64,000 bases of DNA from Rhodobacterales bacterium (GCA_008107755.1 VIRH01000088.1:144539-208538), one strand, 5' to 3'; positions 16,837-25,830 are shown, counted from the first letter of the stretch. Made by a program: numbers and translations. Notes: a model not told the origin generated them from the letters alone.

Positions 16837-17751
16837 ATGACCAAGTCCATCGATCCGTTGGAAGTCGATTTTCGCGCCCTTCAGGTGCTCGTGTGGGTGC
16901 ACCAGCTTCGGTCCTTCACACGTGCTGCGGAGGAACTCGGCGTCAACCAATCCGCCGTCAGTTACACGATCAACAAATTGCGGGAGGTTTTCCGCGATCC
17001 GCTTTTCGTCCGTCAGGCCAGGAGCCTGCACGCGACACCGCGCTGCGAGGATATCGTGATCCAGGCAAAGCGTCTGACGGCGGAATTCAGGCAGCTTGCC
17101 GCGCCGCCCGATTTCGATCCCGGCACGGTGTCCCAGAAGTTCACCATCGCCTGCAATTTCTATGAGCGCGTGCTGATCATTCCGGAGATCGTCCATACGC
17201 TGAAGGGCGAGGCGCCGAACCTGCAGCTGGAGATCATCGATGCCTCGGGGCGCGGTCACGAACGCCTGCTGCGCAACGAGGCGGACCTGCTCATCGGTCC
17301 GCTGGAGCGCTCGGACCCCCATCTCTACCGGCGCGACCTTTACCAGGACCGATATGTCTGCCTGTTCGACCCGGCCCATCCGAAGGCATCCGCGCCTCTC
17401 GATCTGGAGGATTATCTCAAGCTGGACCATGTGCTCGTCACCTATGGCGGACACTGGCGGTCACGTTACATCGTGGAACTGGAACGCATGGGCCTTGAGC
17501 TGAAGGTCGCGCTGAAGGTGCCGAGCCCGGCCGGACTTGAACGGATCGTTGCCGGCTCCAGGCTCGTCGCGACAATTCCCGAGCGCCTGTCCAAGTCAGT
17601 CGGCGCCGACCTTCGCGTCGTCACCTGTCCGGTCCATACCTCCGTCACGATCGGGCTCGCCTGGACCACGGTAAACCACCGCGCGCCGCTCAACATGTGG
17701 GTGCGCGAGATGATCTACCGGCTGAATGCGAGGGCACGAAAAGGCGGATAG
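16837..17751 (+). CDS. LysR family transcriptional regulator of the P450 cluster
   Basis: A 304-residue LysR protein: N-terminal winged helix (DFRALQVLVWVHQLRSFTRA, then AAEELGVNQSAVSYTINKLRE) and an effector domain of about 210 residues. A GGGAGG site lies just ahead of the ATG at 16837; earlier starts are in frame but poorly placed. Divergent transcription from the P450-ferredoxin-dctP unit implies it regulates that unit. Effector unknown. Confidence 0.9.
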   Translation: MTKSIDPLEVDFRALQVLVWVHQLRSFTRAAEELGVNQSAVSYTINKLREVFRDPLFVRQARSLHATPRCEDIVIQAKRLTAEFRQLAAPPDFDPGTVSQKFTIACNFYERVLIIPEIVHTLKGEAPNLQLEIIDASGRGHERLLRNEADLLIGPLERSDPHLYRRDLYQDRYVCLFDPAHPKASAPLDLEDYLKLDHVLVTYGGHWRSRYIVELERMGLELKVALKVPSPAGLERIVAGSRLVATIPERLSKSVGADLRVVTCPVHTSVTIGLAWTTVNHRAPLNMWVREMIYRLNARARKGG

Positions 17752-17756
17752 CGTCG

Positions 17757-18866
17757 CTACATCTTTTCCGGCTTCGGCCCGACATAGCGGGAGGCCGGTC
17801 TGATCAGCTTGCCGGTTTCCTGCTGTTCCAGGACATGGGCACACCATCCCGGCGTCCGCCCCGTTGCAAACAGGGGCGTGAACAGGGTCCGGTCGATCCC
17901 GACCGCATCCAGAAGCACCGCGGTATAGAACTCGACATTGGTCTCCAGCGGACGATCCGGCTTCGCCTTACGCAGCGCCGCCAGAGCCGCCTGCTCGATA
18001 TCCTCCGCCAGCAGGACCTTCGGATCGCTTTGTCCCAATATCCGCAGCCCCTCCTTCAGGACGTCCGCGCGCGGGTCGCGCGTCCGGTAGATGCGGTGCC
18101 CGAACCCCATCAATCGCTCCTTGCGGGCGAGGGCGTCGGCGATCCAGCTCTCGGCATTCTCCGGCTGGCCGATGGCATCGATCATGTCGAGGACCGGCCC
18201 CGGCGCGCCGCCATGAAGCGGCCCGGCGAGGGCCCCCATGGCGCCGAGCACGGCCTGCTTCAGGCTGGCCCGGGTCGAGCCGATCACCCGTGCTGTAAAG
18301 GTTGATGCATTAAGCCCGTGATCCAGGATCGTGACCAGATACCGGTCAAGCGCGGCCGTGTGACTGTCCTCCGGATCTCTTCCGGTCAGCATCCGCAACA
18401 GGTCGCGGGCACAGCCGAGGGTGCTGTCGGGCGCAATGGCCGCCAGTCCCTGACTGATCCGATGCGAAGCCGCCAGAAACACCGGCAACGCCCCGCTGAT
18501 CGCGATCGCTGGATGAAGGGTATCCGCCACAGGCAGTACGGCAAGCCCGATCTGCATCCGCTCATAGACGGACAGCGACGACGGTGCGCTTTCCAGAAGT
18601 GGAACGAGACCGAAGGCTGCTCGGCGCGCCTGTGCGAAACCTTTCCGGATCTCGTCTTCGGTCCCCAGGTCGAAGTCCTGCCACAGATGGGCCGCCGCCG
18701 TCTCGAACGGCACCTTTCCGGCAAGCTCCTCGATCCGTTTTCCACGCAGGATCAGGATGCCGCCGTCACCGTCCACGTCGCTCAGCCGGGTCGTCGCTGC
18801 GACGACGCCTTCAAGGCCGGCGGTCGGATCCGGGGTCATGCGGGCGTGATTTGGCGCATGTGTCAT
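17757..18866 (-). CDS. Citrate synthase / methylcitrate synthase family protein
   Basis: A 369-residue short citrate synthase paralogue. The two catalytic histidines are present (GPLHGGAPGPV and LMGFGHRIYRTRDPRA). The third catalytic position, usually Asp in NVDFY, is Glu here (ETNVEFYTAVLLDAVG). The start at 18866 was chosen by homology length; the frame is open far upstream. Its stop nearly meets the LysR gene stop. It is transcribed away from the HTH-citrate synthase, with 78 bases between the two. It may be a 2-methylcitrate or other acyl-CoA condensing enzyme rather than the TCA enzyme. Confidence 0.85.
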   Translation of the reverse strand: MTHAPNHARMTPDPTAGLEGVVAATTRLSDVDGDGGILILRGKRIEELAGKVPFETAAAHLWQDFDLGTEDEIRKGFAQARRAAFGLVPLLESAPSSLSVYERMQIGLAVLPVADTLHPAIAISGALPVFLAASHRISQGLAAIAPDSTLGCARDLLRMLTGRDPEDSHTAALDRYLVTILDHGLNASTFTARVIGSTRASLKQAVLGAMGALAGPLHGGAPGPVLDMIDAIGQPENAESWIADALARKERLMGFGHRIYRTRDPRADVLKEGLRILGQSDPKVLLAEDIEQAALAALRKAKPDRPLETNVEFYTAVLLDAVGIDRTLFTPLFATGRTPGWCAHVLEQQETGKLIRPASRYVGPKPEKM

Positions 18867-18913
18867 GTCTGTCTCCACTTGTCTGTTTGCGCCAGTTACG
18901 AAGAAGTATTTGC

Positions 18914-18942
18914 GTTGATCAATATTGATAAATAAAATCAAC
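18914..18942. promoter_or_regulatory. Palindromic candidate operator between two citrate synthase paralogues
   Basis: The short AT-rich spacer between the divergent genes contains a perfect 12-bp palindrome ATCAATATTGAT (18918-18929), nested in a wider dyad GTTGAT (18914-18919) / ATCAAC (18937-18942). Its base composition contrasts with the GC-rich surroundings, and it lies against the start of the HTH-citrate synthase gene. Autoregulation by that protein is an inference. Confidence 0.5.
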
Positions 18943-18944
18943 CT

Positions 18945-20114
18945 ATGACCAAACCGATCTTTCTGTCTGCTCGTGAAGCCGCGGCCGAGCTCGGCGTCCA
19001 GCCGGCGACCCTTTATGCCTATGTCAGCCGGGGACTGATTTCCTCCGTGGCCGGGCCGGGGAAGAAGCGCAGATACGATGCTGCCGACGTGAGGCGCCTG
19101 AAAGGACGGCGGGCGAGCGAGGATCTGGCTGGAACGCGGCCACTGAATGGAGACCCGGTTCTCGAAACCGAGCTGACGCTGATATCGGAATCGGGTCCCG
19201 TCTACCGGGGGCGACTGGCAACGGACCTTGCCGAAACCTCGACGCTGGAAACCGTGGCGACACTGCTCTGGAAATGCGAGGACGATCCCTTCGACGAGGC
19301 CGCCCCCGTCGCCGCACCTGAAATGCCCGAGGGGCTCGGCCCGCTCGACCGGCTGATGATGGCGCTTGCCGCCTGGCCGCTGCAGGACAAGGCCGCGTTC
19401 ACGCAGGCGCCGAAACTTCTGCAGATCAAAGGGGCGGCCCTTCTGCGGTACGGCGTGGCCGCTCTTCTGAACACCCGCCCGGTGGCGGTTCCGGTGCACA
19501 GCCAGTTCGCCGAGGCGCTGGGCGTTCCGGCGGCGGCCAAGAACCTGATGCGCGCCGCGCTGGTGCTGAGCGCGGACCATGAGCTGAACACGAGTGCGTT
19601 TGCCGCGCGCTGCGCCGCGTCCACCCGCGCGCCGCTTCACGCCGCGCTTCTGTCGGGTCTCGGCGCGTTCACCGGCCCGCGCCATGGCGCCGCTTCGGAC
19701 CGCGCCAGCGCGTTTCTGGCCGAGATCGGCCCGGAAACGGATATCGAGAGCTTGCTGTCCGACCGCCTGAGCCGCGGTGAACAGCTTCCCGGTTTTGGGC
19801 ACAGCATCTACCGCGAGGAGGACCCGCGTGGCACCTGCCTGCTCGACCTCCTTTTGAAGGCGGAACCGGACAATGCCTTCGTTCGCAAGGTGCCACAGAT
19901 TGTCGGGGTTGCGCGTGATCTCTTCGGCATCACACCGAATATCGACTTTGCCCTGGCCGCAGTTCAGAAGACCTATGGCTTGCCGAGGGACACCGGCAAA
20001 CTGCTCTTCTGTGCCGGTCGGATCACCGGCTGGATCGCGCATGCCCTTGAGCAATATGCCGCGCCCGAGCAGATCCGCCCCCGCGCCGCCTATGTTGGAG
20101 AAAGACCGGAATGA
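18945..20114 (+). CDS. Citrate synthase-like protein with N-terminal MerR/excisionase-type HTH
   Basis: A 389-residue protein. Residues 4-55 are a helix-turn-helix of the MerR/excisionase type (SAREAAAELGVQPATLYAYV, then KKRRYDAADVRRLKGRR). Residues from about 65 are a citrate synthase domain with TGPRHGAASDRA and LPGFGHSIYREEDPRG (both catalytic His) and TPNIDFALAAV (catalytic Asp). The Arg after GFGH, common in citrate synthases, is Ser. HTH-citrate synthase fusions exist in proteobacterial genomes but I know of no assigned role. Either a metabolite-sensing DNA-binding protein or a DNA-tethered enzyme; divergent from a plain citrate synthase gene. Confidence 0.88.
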   Translation: MTKPIFLSAREAAAELGVQPATLYAYVSRGLISSVAGPGKKRRYDAADVRRLKGRRASEDLAGTRPLNGDPVLETELTLISESGPVYRGRLATDLAETSTLETVATLLWKCEDDPFDEAAPVAAPEMPEGLGPLDRLMMALAAWPLQDKAAFTQAPKLLQIKGAALLRYGVAALLNTRPVAVPVHSQFAEALGVPAAAKNLMRAALVLSADHELNTSAFAARCAASTRAPLHAALLSGLGAFTGPRHGAASDRASAFLAEIGPETDIESLLSDRLSRGEQLPGFGHSIYREEDPRGTCLLDLLLKAEPDNAFVRKVPQIVGVARDLFGITPNIDFALAAVQKTYGLPRDTGKLLFCAGRITGWIAHALEQYAAPEQIRPRAAYVGERPE

Positions 20115-20141
20115 CGTCCGCTGCCTTCGCTCTGAGCAGAG

Positions 20142-20621
20142 TTACGAGGGCACTGAGTGGATCGCCTTGCTCATGTGAACGACACGCTTGTCGCCGCGCT
20201 GTTCCTCGCCGGTTTCGATAAAGCCGATGCGCCGGTACCAGGCCCGGTTCTCAGTCATGAGGGCATTGGTGTAGAGTCGCAGGTCCGCGTACCCCTCGGC
20301 CTGCGCGCGTTGTTCGGCAAAGGCAAGAAGCTGCCGGCCGAAACCGTTTCCCTGCGTTTCCGGGTCCACGGCGACGCTCTCGATCATGAGATGATGTTCC
20401 TCATGAATGAGAACGAGAGACCCCACCAGGCGCGAGCCTGCCCGGAGCGTCCAGGTTTCATGATCGCGGATCATTGCGCCATAGTCGGCGGTCATCGGCA
20501 GCGGGACGGCCTTCAGGATCGGAATGTAATGTTCATAGGCCTTCCGGGCGAGCGCGGAGAGTGCCTCTTCGTCATCGGGCCGGGCGCGTGCACGCACGGG
20601 AGTTGCAAAATCCGTCTTCAT
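20142..20621 (-). CDS. GNAT family N-acetyltransferase
   Basis: A 159-residue acetyltransferase. Motif A, the acetyl-CoA pyrophosphate loop, reads IESVAVDPETQGNGFGRQLL around residues 80-99, and the typical C-terminal NRAWYRRIGFIETGEE follows. Substrate unknown. It begins 5 bases after the stop of the upstream PEP mutase-family gene on the same strand, so the two are probably co-transcribed. Convergent with the HTH-citrate synthase gene. Confidence 0.87.
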   Translation of the reverse strand: MKTDFATPVRARARPDDEEALSALARKAYEHYIPILKAVPLPMTADYGAMIRDHETWTLRAGSRLVGSLVLIHEEHHLMIESVAVDPETQGNGFGRQLLAFAEQRAQAEGYADLRLYTNALMTENRAWYRRIGFIETGEEQRGDKRVVHMSKAIHSVPS

Positions 20622-20626
20622 CGCGC

Positions 20627-21469
20627 TCAGGGACGCGACTTCATCAGCGTCTCGAAATCGACCACCGGCTCAGGGCTGTCGGTCACCTCGAAACAGCCGA
20701 ATGTGCCGCTGTCCTTGATCCCTTCTGCCGCGGCCGTGAAGGCATGGTAGGCATTGCGGGCAAGCCCGCCTCCGATCGAGATGCGGGTCACGCCCATGTC
20801 CCCGAGTTCCTTCCGGGTCAGGTGAAAATTCTTGCGCCCTGCCAGAATGTTCAGCGGCATTTCAACGGCAGCCAGAACCGCTTCGATCTGCGCTTTCTCC
20901 TTCAGCTCGGGCGCATAGACGCAATCGGCCCCGGCCTCGGCAAAGGCATTGAGGCGCTTGATGGTCTCCGCCAGTTCGTGATCGGTCTTGACCGGCCCTT
21001 CGCTGCGCGCGGTCAGGACGAAATCAGGCGCAAGTCTGTCGCGCGCATCCGCCGCTGCCCGGATCCGCTCGACGGCGAGATCGAGATCGTAGTAGGGCCG
21101 TGAAGATCTTGTGGTGTAATCCTCGATGGAGCATCCGGCCAGACCGGCTTCGATGGCTCCCCTGATCGTTTCGGCCACGACTTCGGGCGCATCGCCGAAG
21201 CCGTTTTCCAGATCGCCGTTCACCGGGACCGATGTCACGGAAATGATCTCCGCCGCATGGGCGAGCGCGGCGTCCCGGGTCACCAGCCCTTCCGCATCCT
21301 TGAGGCCCTGCGTCCAGGCAAAGCCGGCGCTGGTGGTGGCGATGGCATCGAACCGGAGACCGTCCAGGATCCGGGCGGTCCCGATGTCGAACGGGTTCGG
21401 CATCACAAAGGCCCGACCCTTCTGGTGCAGTTCCCTGAAGGCGGTTCTGCGGGCAGCGGTACTCGGCAT
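20627..21469 (-). CDS. Isocitrate lyase / PEP mutase superfamily protein
   Basis: A 280-residue TIM-barrel protein. Family landmarks: MPNPFDIGTARIL, FDAIATTSAGFAWTQG, VNGDLENGFGD and CSIEDYTT. The loop that holds the catalytic cysteine (KKCGH) in isocitrate lyase is absent, so it is not isocitrate lyase; oxaloacetate hydrolase, carboxyphosphonoenolpyruvate- or 2-methylisocitrate-lyase-like C-C bond chemistry is possible. I use the ATG at 21469, where the conserved domain starts, rather than an upstream start. Pairs with the GNAT gene. Confidence 0.85.
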   Translation of the reverse strand: MPSTAARRTAFRELHQKGRAFVMPNPFDIGTARILDGLRFDAIATTSAGFAWTQGLKDAEGLVTRDAALAHAAEIISVTSVPVNGDLENGFGDAPEVVAETIRGAIEAGLAGCSIEDYTTRSSRPYYDLDLAVERIRAAADARDRLAPDFVLTARSEGPVKTDHELAETIKRLNAFAEAGADCVYAPELKEKAQIEAVLAAVEMPLNILAGRKNFHLTRKELGDMGVTRISIGGGLARNAYHAFTAAAEGIKDSGTFGCFEVTDSPEPVVDFETLMKSRP

Positions 21470-21693
21470 GACGGCACTTCCTTGTTGCAGATCGGTGATC
21501 GGAATGCAGGTCGGCGAACGGGGCCGGAGAATTTCCCATTCTGTGTCCGGCCGCGAGAACCAGTCCAGCCAAAAACAAGGCACCGGTTGCGACAAATGCA
21601 CGTTCGCGCGACCCTGCGGACAGGGACGGTCACTATCCGCCAAGTGCTAAACGCCCGCAGCTACACGCAGTTCCGCCAAACGCAATCAAGTCG

Positions 21694-22155
21694 TCATCGG
21701 GACCGCGTCACCTTTGCGGCAAAGCAGCCGCGCCGCGCGTAATGGACATGGATGTAGTTGATCGTGGCGTCGGCGAACATTTTCTCGATCAGCCCGGCAA
21801 GATCCACCCCGTCAGCCACATCCGCGTCGATAATCTCGTGATCCCGGTCGAAGGCGCGCACCGACAGCAGTCGTTCGGAGATGGACGTCGGCACACTGTC
21901 CGGCGCCGGAAACTGCTCCTGCGCGCCGTCCCTGACGAAGATCGCGTGCCGCGAGCGGTAGGGCGAGGCGCCCGGCTGGTGTTCGAAGTTCAGAAGAAAT
22001 ACCCGCTCGCCTTCGGAAACATCCGTGAGCGAGACCCGGCAGGGATAGGTGCCGTCCGAGATATGGACCTGGATGTTTCGCTCGGCTAGCTCCGCCTCGG
22101 AGAGGGCGGAAAGATGGGCGAACTCTGCGGCCGGCAGGGGATGGATCTGGAACAT
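21694..22155 (-). CDS. DUF1203 family protein
   Basis: A 153-residue cytosolic protein. The centre reads VFLLNFEHQPGASPYRSRHA followed by IFVRDGA, the hallmark of DUF1203; the end has YIHVHYARRGCFAAKV. Family members are widespread in proteobacteria with no known function. A 224-base gap separates it from the PEP mutase-family gene, so it is probably a single-gene unit. Confidence 0.85.
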   Translation of the reverse strand: MFQIHPLPAAEFAHLSALSEAELAERNIQVHISDGTYPCRVSLTDVSEGERVFLLNFEHQPGASPYRSRHAIFVRDGAQEQFPAPDSVPTSISERLLSVRAFDRDHEIIDADVADGVDLAGLIEKMFADATINYIHVHYARRGCFAAKVTRSR

Positions 22156-22243
22156 GGGGACAATGATCTCCTCGTTGATGACGGGAGGATCATCGACCTT
22201 GCGCGCACCCGCGACGACCCGATACGCGAGCGCGGCCTTGCGG

Positions 22244-23434
22244 TTACTGCGTCAGGGTACCATCCGCGGCCGGCATCTGGTTTTCCCGGTGCCAGCTTGT
22301 CAGAAGGACCATTCCTATGATGACCAGATACGGCAGATAGAACCGGGTCTCGAAATGCGGGAAGACAAGGTATTTCGCGCAGATCGAGGCAAAGACGGAA
22401 TAAAGGACAACCTTCGACCGCTCGGCCATCCTGGTCGGCGAGATGCACCTGGCAAAGAACAGCACCTCGGCAAAGAGGATCGCAAGCCAGGTCTGGTTCA
22501 TCATCGAGCGAACAGTCGAACGCACCAGGATCTGCACATAGGTCGCGACCGAGAAGGGCGGATCGAAATCCTTCAGGGTTGGTACGTATTCGACATGCGT
22601 GAACCAAAGATGGATCCACCAGCCCGGATGATGCGCATCGCGGGTCAGGACCACATAGATGCCGAGGCATACGGCAAAGCATGCGCTAATGCTCCAGCGG
22701 CCCGGCCCGTAAATAGCGGCGAAAACGAAGAAGACGCCGATGAAGGCAAGATGATCCGGCCGGATCAGAAAGGCAGCCAGCAGGCTGACGGCCGCCGCAA
22801 TGTCGAGACGCTCCAGATAGCAGAGGGCGGCCAGCAGCAGGAAAACAGTCGCGTAGAGATCGGGCGAGATCAGTTGCGCGGCATCGCCGAAGGCCGACAG
22901 GATAAGCATCGCGACAACGAGAGGGCCATACATCAGCGTGCCCGTCCGGGCGAGCCAGACCAGCAGCACGCCTCCGGTGCCAACCGCCGACAGCAGGGAG
23001 ATCAGCCTCAGCGCGTTCACCGGATCCATGAAGTGCGACAGGGCGCGGGCAGTCTCGATATATCCGAGCTTCAGCCGGTAGAAGCCGAGCATCGTCATGA
23101 AGGCGTCCGGATCCTGCGCCTGACGGATGCGGTAGTCCCGGTCCTGTGTCAGGGTCAGATATTCGCCCGGGGGGATGTTGTCCTTCACCAGCTCATAGGC
23201 GTCGCGGTGCAGCTCCGCCGGATCCGTCACCTCCGGTTCCAGCACCACGGCAGTATAGGCGAACATGTCCCAGTTCGAGAGCGGATAGACATGCACCACG
23301 GCGGCCGTCATGGCGATGAAGACACACAGGACAGCGGCGCCGAAGAGGGCTCTGGCCGGGCTGTAAAGGGCCTTGGCGCTTCGATAGAGCACCAGAAAGG
23401 TACCCTCAAGACGGCGCTGAACGAAATTGGACAC
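22244..23434 (-). CDS. Polytopic membrane protein of unknown function (GT-C-like topology)
   Basis: A 396-residue integral membrane protein with about nine to ten hydrophobic segments. After the first membrane segment comes YPLSNWDMFAYTAVVLEPEV, an acidic first periplasmic loop like the catalytic loop of GT-C glycosyltransferases, followed by a hydrophilic region of about 80 residues and then clustered helices (FIGVFFVFAAIYG, ILFAEVLFFARC). No strong family match from memory. Glycosyltransferase or O-antigen-type envelope function is a guess from topology. Confidence 0.6.
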   Translation of the reverse strand: MSNFVQRRLEGTFLVLYRSAKALYSPARALFGAAVLCVFIAMTAAVVHVYPLSNWDMFAYTAVVLEPEVTDPAELHRDAYELVKDNIPPGEYLTLTQDRDYRIRQAQDPDAFMTMLGFYRLKLGYIETARALSHFMDPVNALRLISLLSAVGTGGVLLVWLARTGTLMYGPLVVAMLILSAFGDAAQLISPDLYATVFLLLAALCYLERLDIAAAVSLLAAFLIRPDHLAFIGVFFVFAAIYGPGRWSISACFAVCLGIYVVLTRDAHHPGWWIHLWFTHVEYVPTLKDFDPPFSVATYVQILVRSTVRSMMNQTWLAILFAEVLFFARCISPTRMAERSKVVLYSVFASICAKYLVFPHFETRFYLPYLVIIGMVLLTSWHRENQMPAADGTLTQ

Positions 23435-23560
23435 GGAGCAGGAACCTCCCGGAAACGAGGCCTCCTGTGTGACAGCATCTCGTAAGAATTACGTAAACGA
23501 CAGCCTGCCGCGTCCTCATTCCCGGAAAGCACGCTCGAGATCGGTTGTCCGGAACGGCTC

Positions 23561-23980
23561 CTATGGTGTGATGGGATCGGACCGCCGCGACATGCCGAGC
23601 GAGTCGGGCGCGGTTTCGCGGAAGCCGAACTGCTCATAGAGGCGGTTGGCCGGCACGTCGGCGATCAGGCTGACATAGGTTGTCGGCGGCAGACGGGTTT
23701 CGATGTAGTCGGTCAGGGCCGCCATGATCTTCTTTCCGAGCCCAAGGCCCTGATAGGCGGGAAGAACGATGATGTCGGTCACCTGGACGAACAAGCCGCC
23801 GTCCCCGATCAGCCGGCCCATGCCGACAGGCGTCTCTCCGTCATAGAGCATGACACAGAAGAGACTGTTCCGGAGGCCGATCTCGGCCGCCTCCCGGGCG
23901 TAACCGCCCATGCCGCCGCCAAGGCGCAGGGAAAGATAGGTGTCCGTGTCGGGAATTCTCGAAACCAGCTCGATTGCCAT
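23561..23980 (-). CDS. GNAT family N-acetyltransferase
   Basis: A 139-residue acetyltransferase with motif A at VTDIIVLPAYQGLGLGKKIM and the C-terminal NRLYEQFGFRETAPDS. The first strand is IELVSRIPDTDTYLSL. The frame stays open a long way upstream opposite the GMC oxidoreductase, but GNAT length fixes the start near 23980. Divergent from the GMC gene. Substrate unknown. Confidence 0.85.
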   Translation of the reverse strand: MAIELVSRIPDTDTYLSLRLGGGMGGYAREAAEIGLRNSLFCVMLYDGETPVGMGRLIGDGGLFVQVTDIIVLPAYQGLGLGKKIMAALTDYIETRLPPTTYVSLIADVPANRLYEQFGFRETAPDSLGMSRRSDPITP

Positions 23981-24151
23981 GAAACATCCGTCAAAAGGAA
24001 AAGTTGAAACGCAAAGCTGACAATCGACGGCTCCAGGACATTGCGCAAGACCATAGAAAACAACCCTGTCCAGATAGATAGGAACTCCGCCTGCCTTGAC
24101 GCCATGGTGATGGCGTGCGTCCATCCGCTCAAAAGAAATTCGGGAGGAATG

Positions 24152-25759
24152 ATGCGCGAACTCGGTGCATGGGACTATGTGATCGTGGGAGCGGGCACGG
24201 CCGGCTGCGTGCTTGCAAATCGCTTGTCGGAGGACGCCGACGTCAAGGTTCTGCTTCTGGAAGCAGGCGGAAAGGACGATTACGTCTGGATCCATATTCC
24301 CGTCGGCTATCTTCATTGCCTGGGCAATCCCCGTGTCGACTGGGGATTCCGGACAGCGTCCGATCCGGGGCTGAATGGCCGCACGCTGCTGTTCCCGCGC
24401 GGCAAGGTTCTTGGCGGGTCCTCCTCCATAAATGGCATGATCTACATGCGCGGCCAGGCGCGGGACTACGACACCTGGCGCCAGCTTGGTCTGACGGGCT
24501 GGGGCTGGGACGATGTGCTTCCCTATTTCCGCAAGTCCGAGGACCACTACGAGCGCAATGACGACGTTCACGCCCAGGGCGGGAACCTGAAGGTCGAGAA
24601 ACAGCGCATTGCCTGGGAGCTGCTCGATGCCTTTCGCGACGCCTGCGCGGAGCTGGGCATCCCGAAGACCGAGGATTTCAACGGCGGCGACAATTTCGGC
24701 TCCTCCTATTTCCAGGTGACGCAGAAATCGGGGCTGCGCTGGAACGGTCGCAAGGCCTTCCTGCGCCCGGCGGCAAACCGGCCCAACCTGAAGGTCGTTA
24801 CAAAGGCCCATGTCGCCCGTATCCTGCTTGACGGTGGCCGCGCGTCGGGCCTTGAACTTGACGTTGCCGGGGAGGCCGCAAGGCTGACGGTCGAGGGTGA
24901 GCTTGTCCTGTCGGCAGGCGCCATCGGCTCGCCGCAGCTCCTGGAACTCTCCGGTATCGGCAACCCGCAAATCCTGAAGAAGGCCGGGGTCGAGGCGCTG
25001 CACGAGGTGCCCGGCGTCGGTGAAAATCTTCAGGATCACCTCCAGCTTCGCCCGGTCTTCAAGGTCAGAAACGCTGCAACCATGAATGTCATGTCGCGGT
25101 CCTGGGTAGGAAAGGCGAAGATCGGCCTGGAATATCTTTTGAAGCGGTCCGGTCCCATCGCGATGGCGCCAAGCCAGCTCGGCGTCTTCGCGAAGACCGA
25201 TCCGTCCTTCGAGACTCCGAACGTCCAGTATCACGTCCAGCCACTGTCCCTGCCGAAACTGGGCGAGCCGTTGCACCCCTTCCCCGCGATGACGGCGAGC
25301 GTGTGCAATCTGCGGCCCGAAAGCCGCGGGCACGTCCACATCACCTCTCCGGACAAGAGCGTGCAGCCGGAAATCCTGCCCAATTATCTTTCTGCGGAGG
25401 CGGACAAAAGGGTCGCCGCGGATGCGATCCGGCTGACACGGCGGATCATGGCATCGCCGGCCATGCGCAAGTACCAGCCGGAAGAATTCCTGCCCGGACC
25501 CGACCTGACCAGCGAGGAAGACCTGGTGAAGGCAGCCGGCGATATCGGCTCGACGATCTTCCATCCGGTCAGCACTTGCCGAATGGGCACGGATGATGCC
25601 GCGGTGGTGGATGGCCGCTTGCGGCTCCGGGGCTTTCAGAACATCCGCGTTGTGGATGCGTCGATCATGCCGACAATTCCGTCTGGCAACACCAACGCGC
25701 CAACCTACATGATCGGGGAAAAGGGCGCTGACCTGATCCGGCAGGACAGGAAAACCTGA
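24152..25759 (+). CDS. GMC family FAD-dependent oxidoreductase (choline dehydrogenase-like)
   Basis: A 535-residue flavoprotein. The dinucleotide site is YVIVGAGTAGCVLANRL near residue 8, with LLLEAGG after it; the GMC signatures GGSSSINGMIYMRGQ and GAIGSPQLLELSGIG follow; the catalytic His-Asn pair lies in FHPVSTCRMG and SGNTNAPTYMIGEK. Oxidises an alcohol, possibly choline, polyethylene glycol or an aromatic alcohol. The ATG at 24152, not the one at 24149, has correct spacing from GGGAGG. No BetB or BetI neighbours, so choline is not favoured. Confidence 0.88.
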   Translation: MRELGAWDYVIVGAGTAGCVLANRLSEDADVKVLLLEAGGKDDYVWIHIPVGYLHCLGNPRVDWGFRTASDPGLNGRTLLFPRGKVLGGSSSINGMIYMRGQARDYDTWRQLGLTGWGWDDVLPYFRKSEDHYERNDDVHAQGGNLKVEKQRIAWELLDAFRDACAELGIPKTEDFNGGDNFGSSYFQVTQKSGLRWNGRKAFLRPAANRPNLKVVTKAHVARILLDGGRASGLELDVAGEAARLTVEGELVLSAGAIGSPQLLELSGIGNPQILKKAGVEALHEVPGVGENLQDHLQLRPVFKVRNAATMNVMSRSWVGKAKIGLEYLLKRSGPIAMAPSQLGVFAKTDPSFETPNVQYHVQPLSLPKLGEPLHPFPAMTASVCNLRPESRGHVHITSPDKSVQPEILPNYLSAEADKRVAADAIRLTRRIMASPAMRKYQPEEFLPGPDLTSEEDLVKAAGDIGSTIFHPVSTCRMGTDDAAVVDGRLRLRGFQNIRVVDASIMPTIPSGNTNAPTYMIGEKGADLIRQDRKT

Positions 25760-25830
25760 ATGACCCCTGTGATCCCGGCAACCTTCAACAGGTCGCCTGC
25801 ACATCTGCCTCGCCAAAGGAAACAGCCGAT

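Noticed and set aside
17757..20054. A 765-codon open frame on the minus strand covering both citrate synthase genes
   Set aside because: Only the last 369 codons match a known family; the upstream part is the antisense shadow of the HTH-citrate synthase and has arginine/glutamine-rich random composition.
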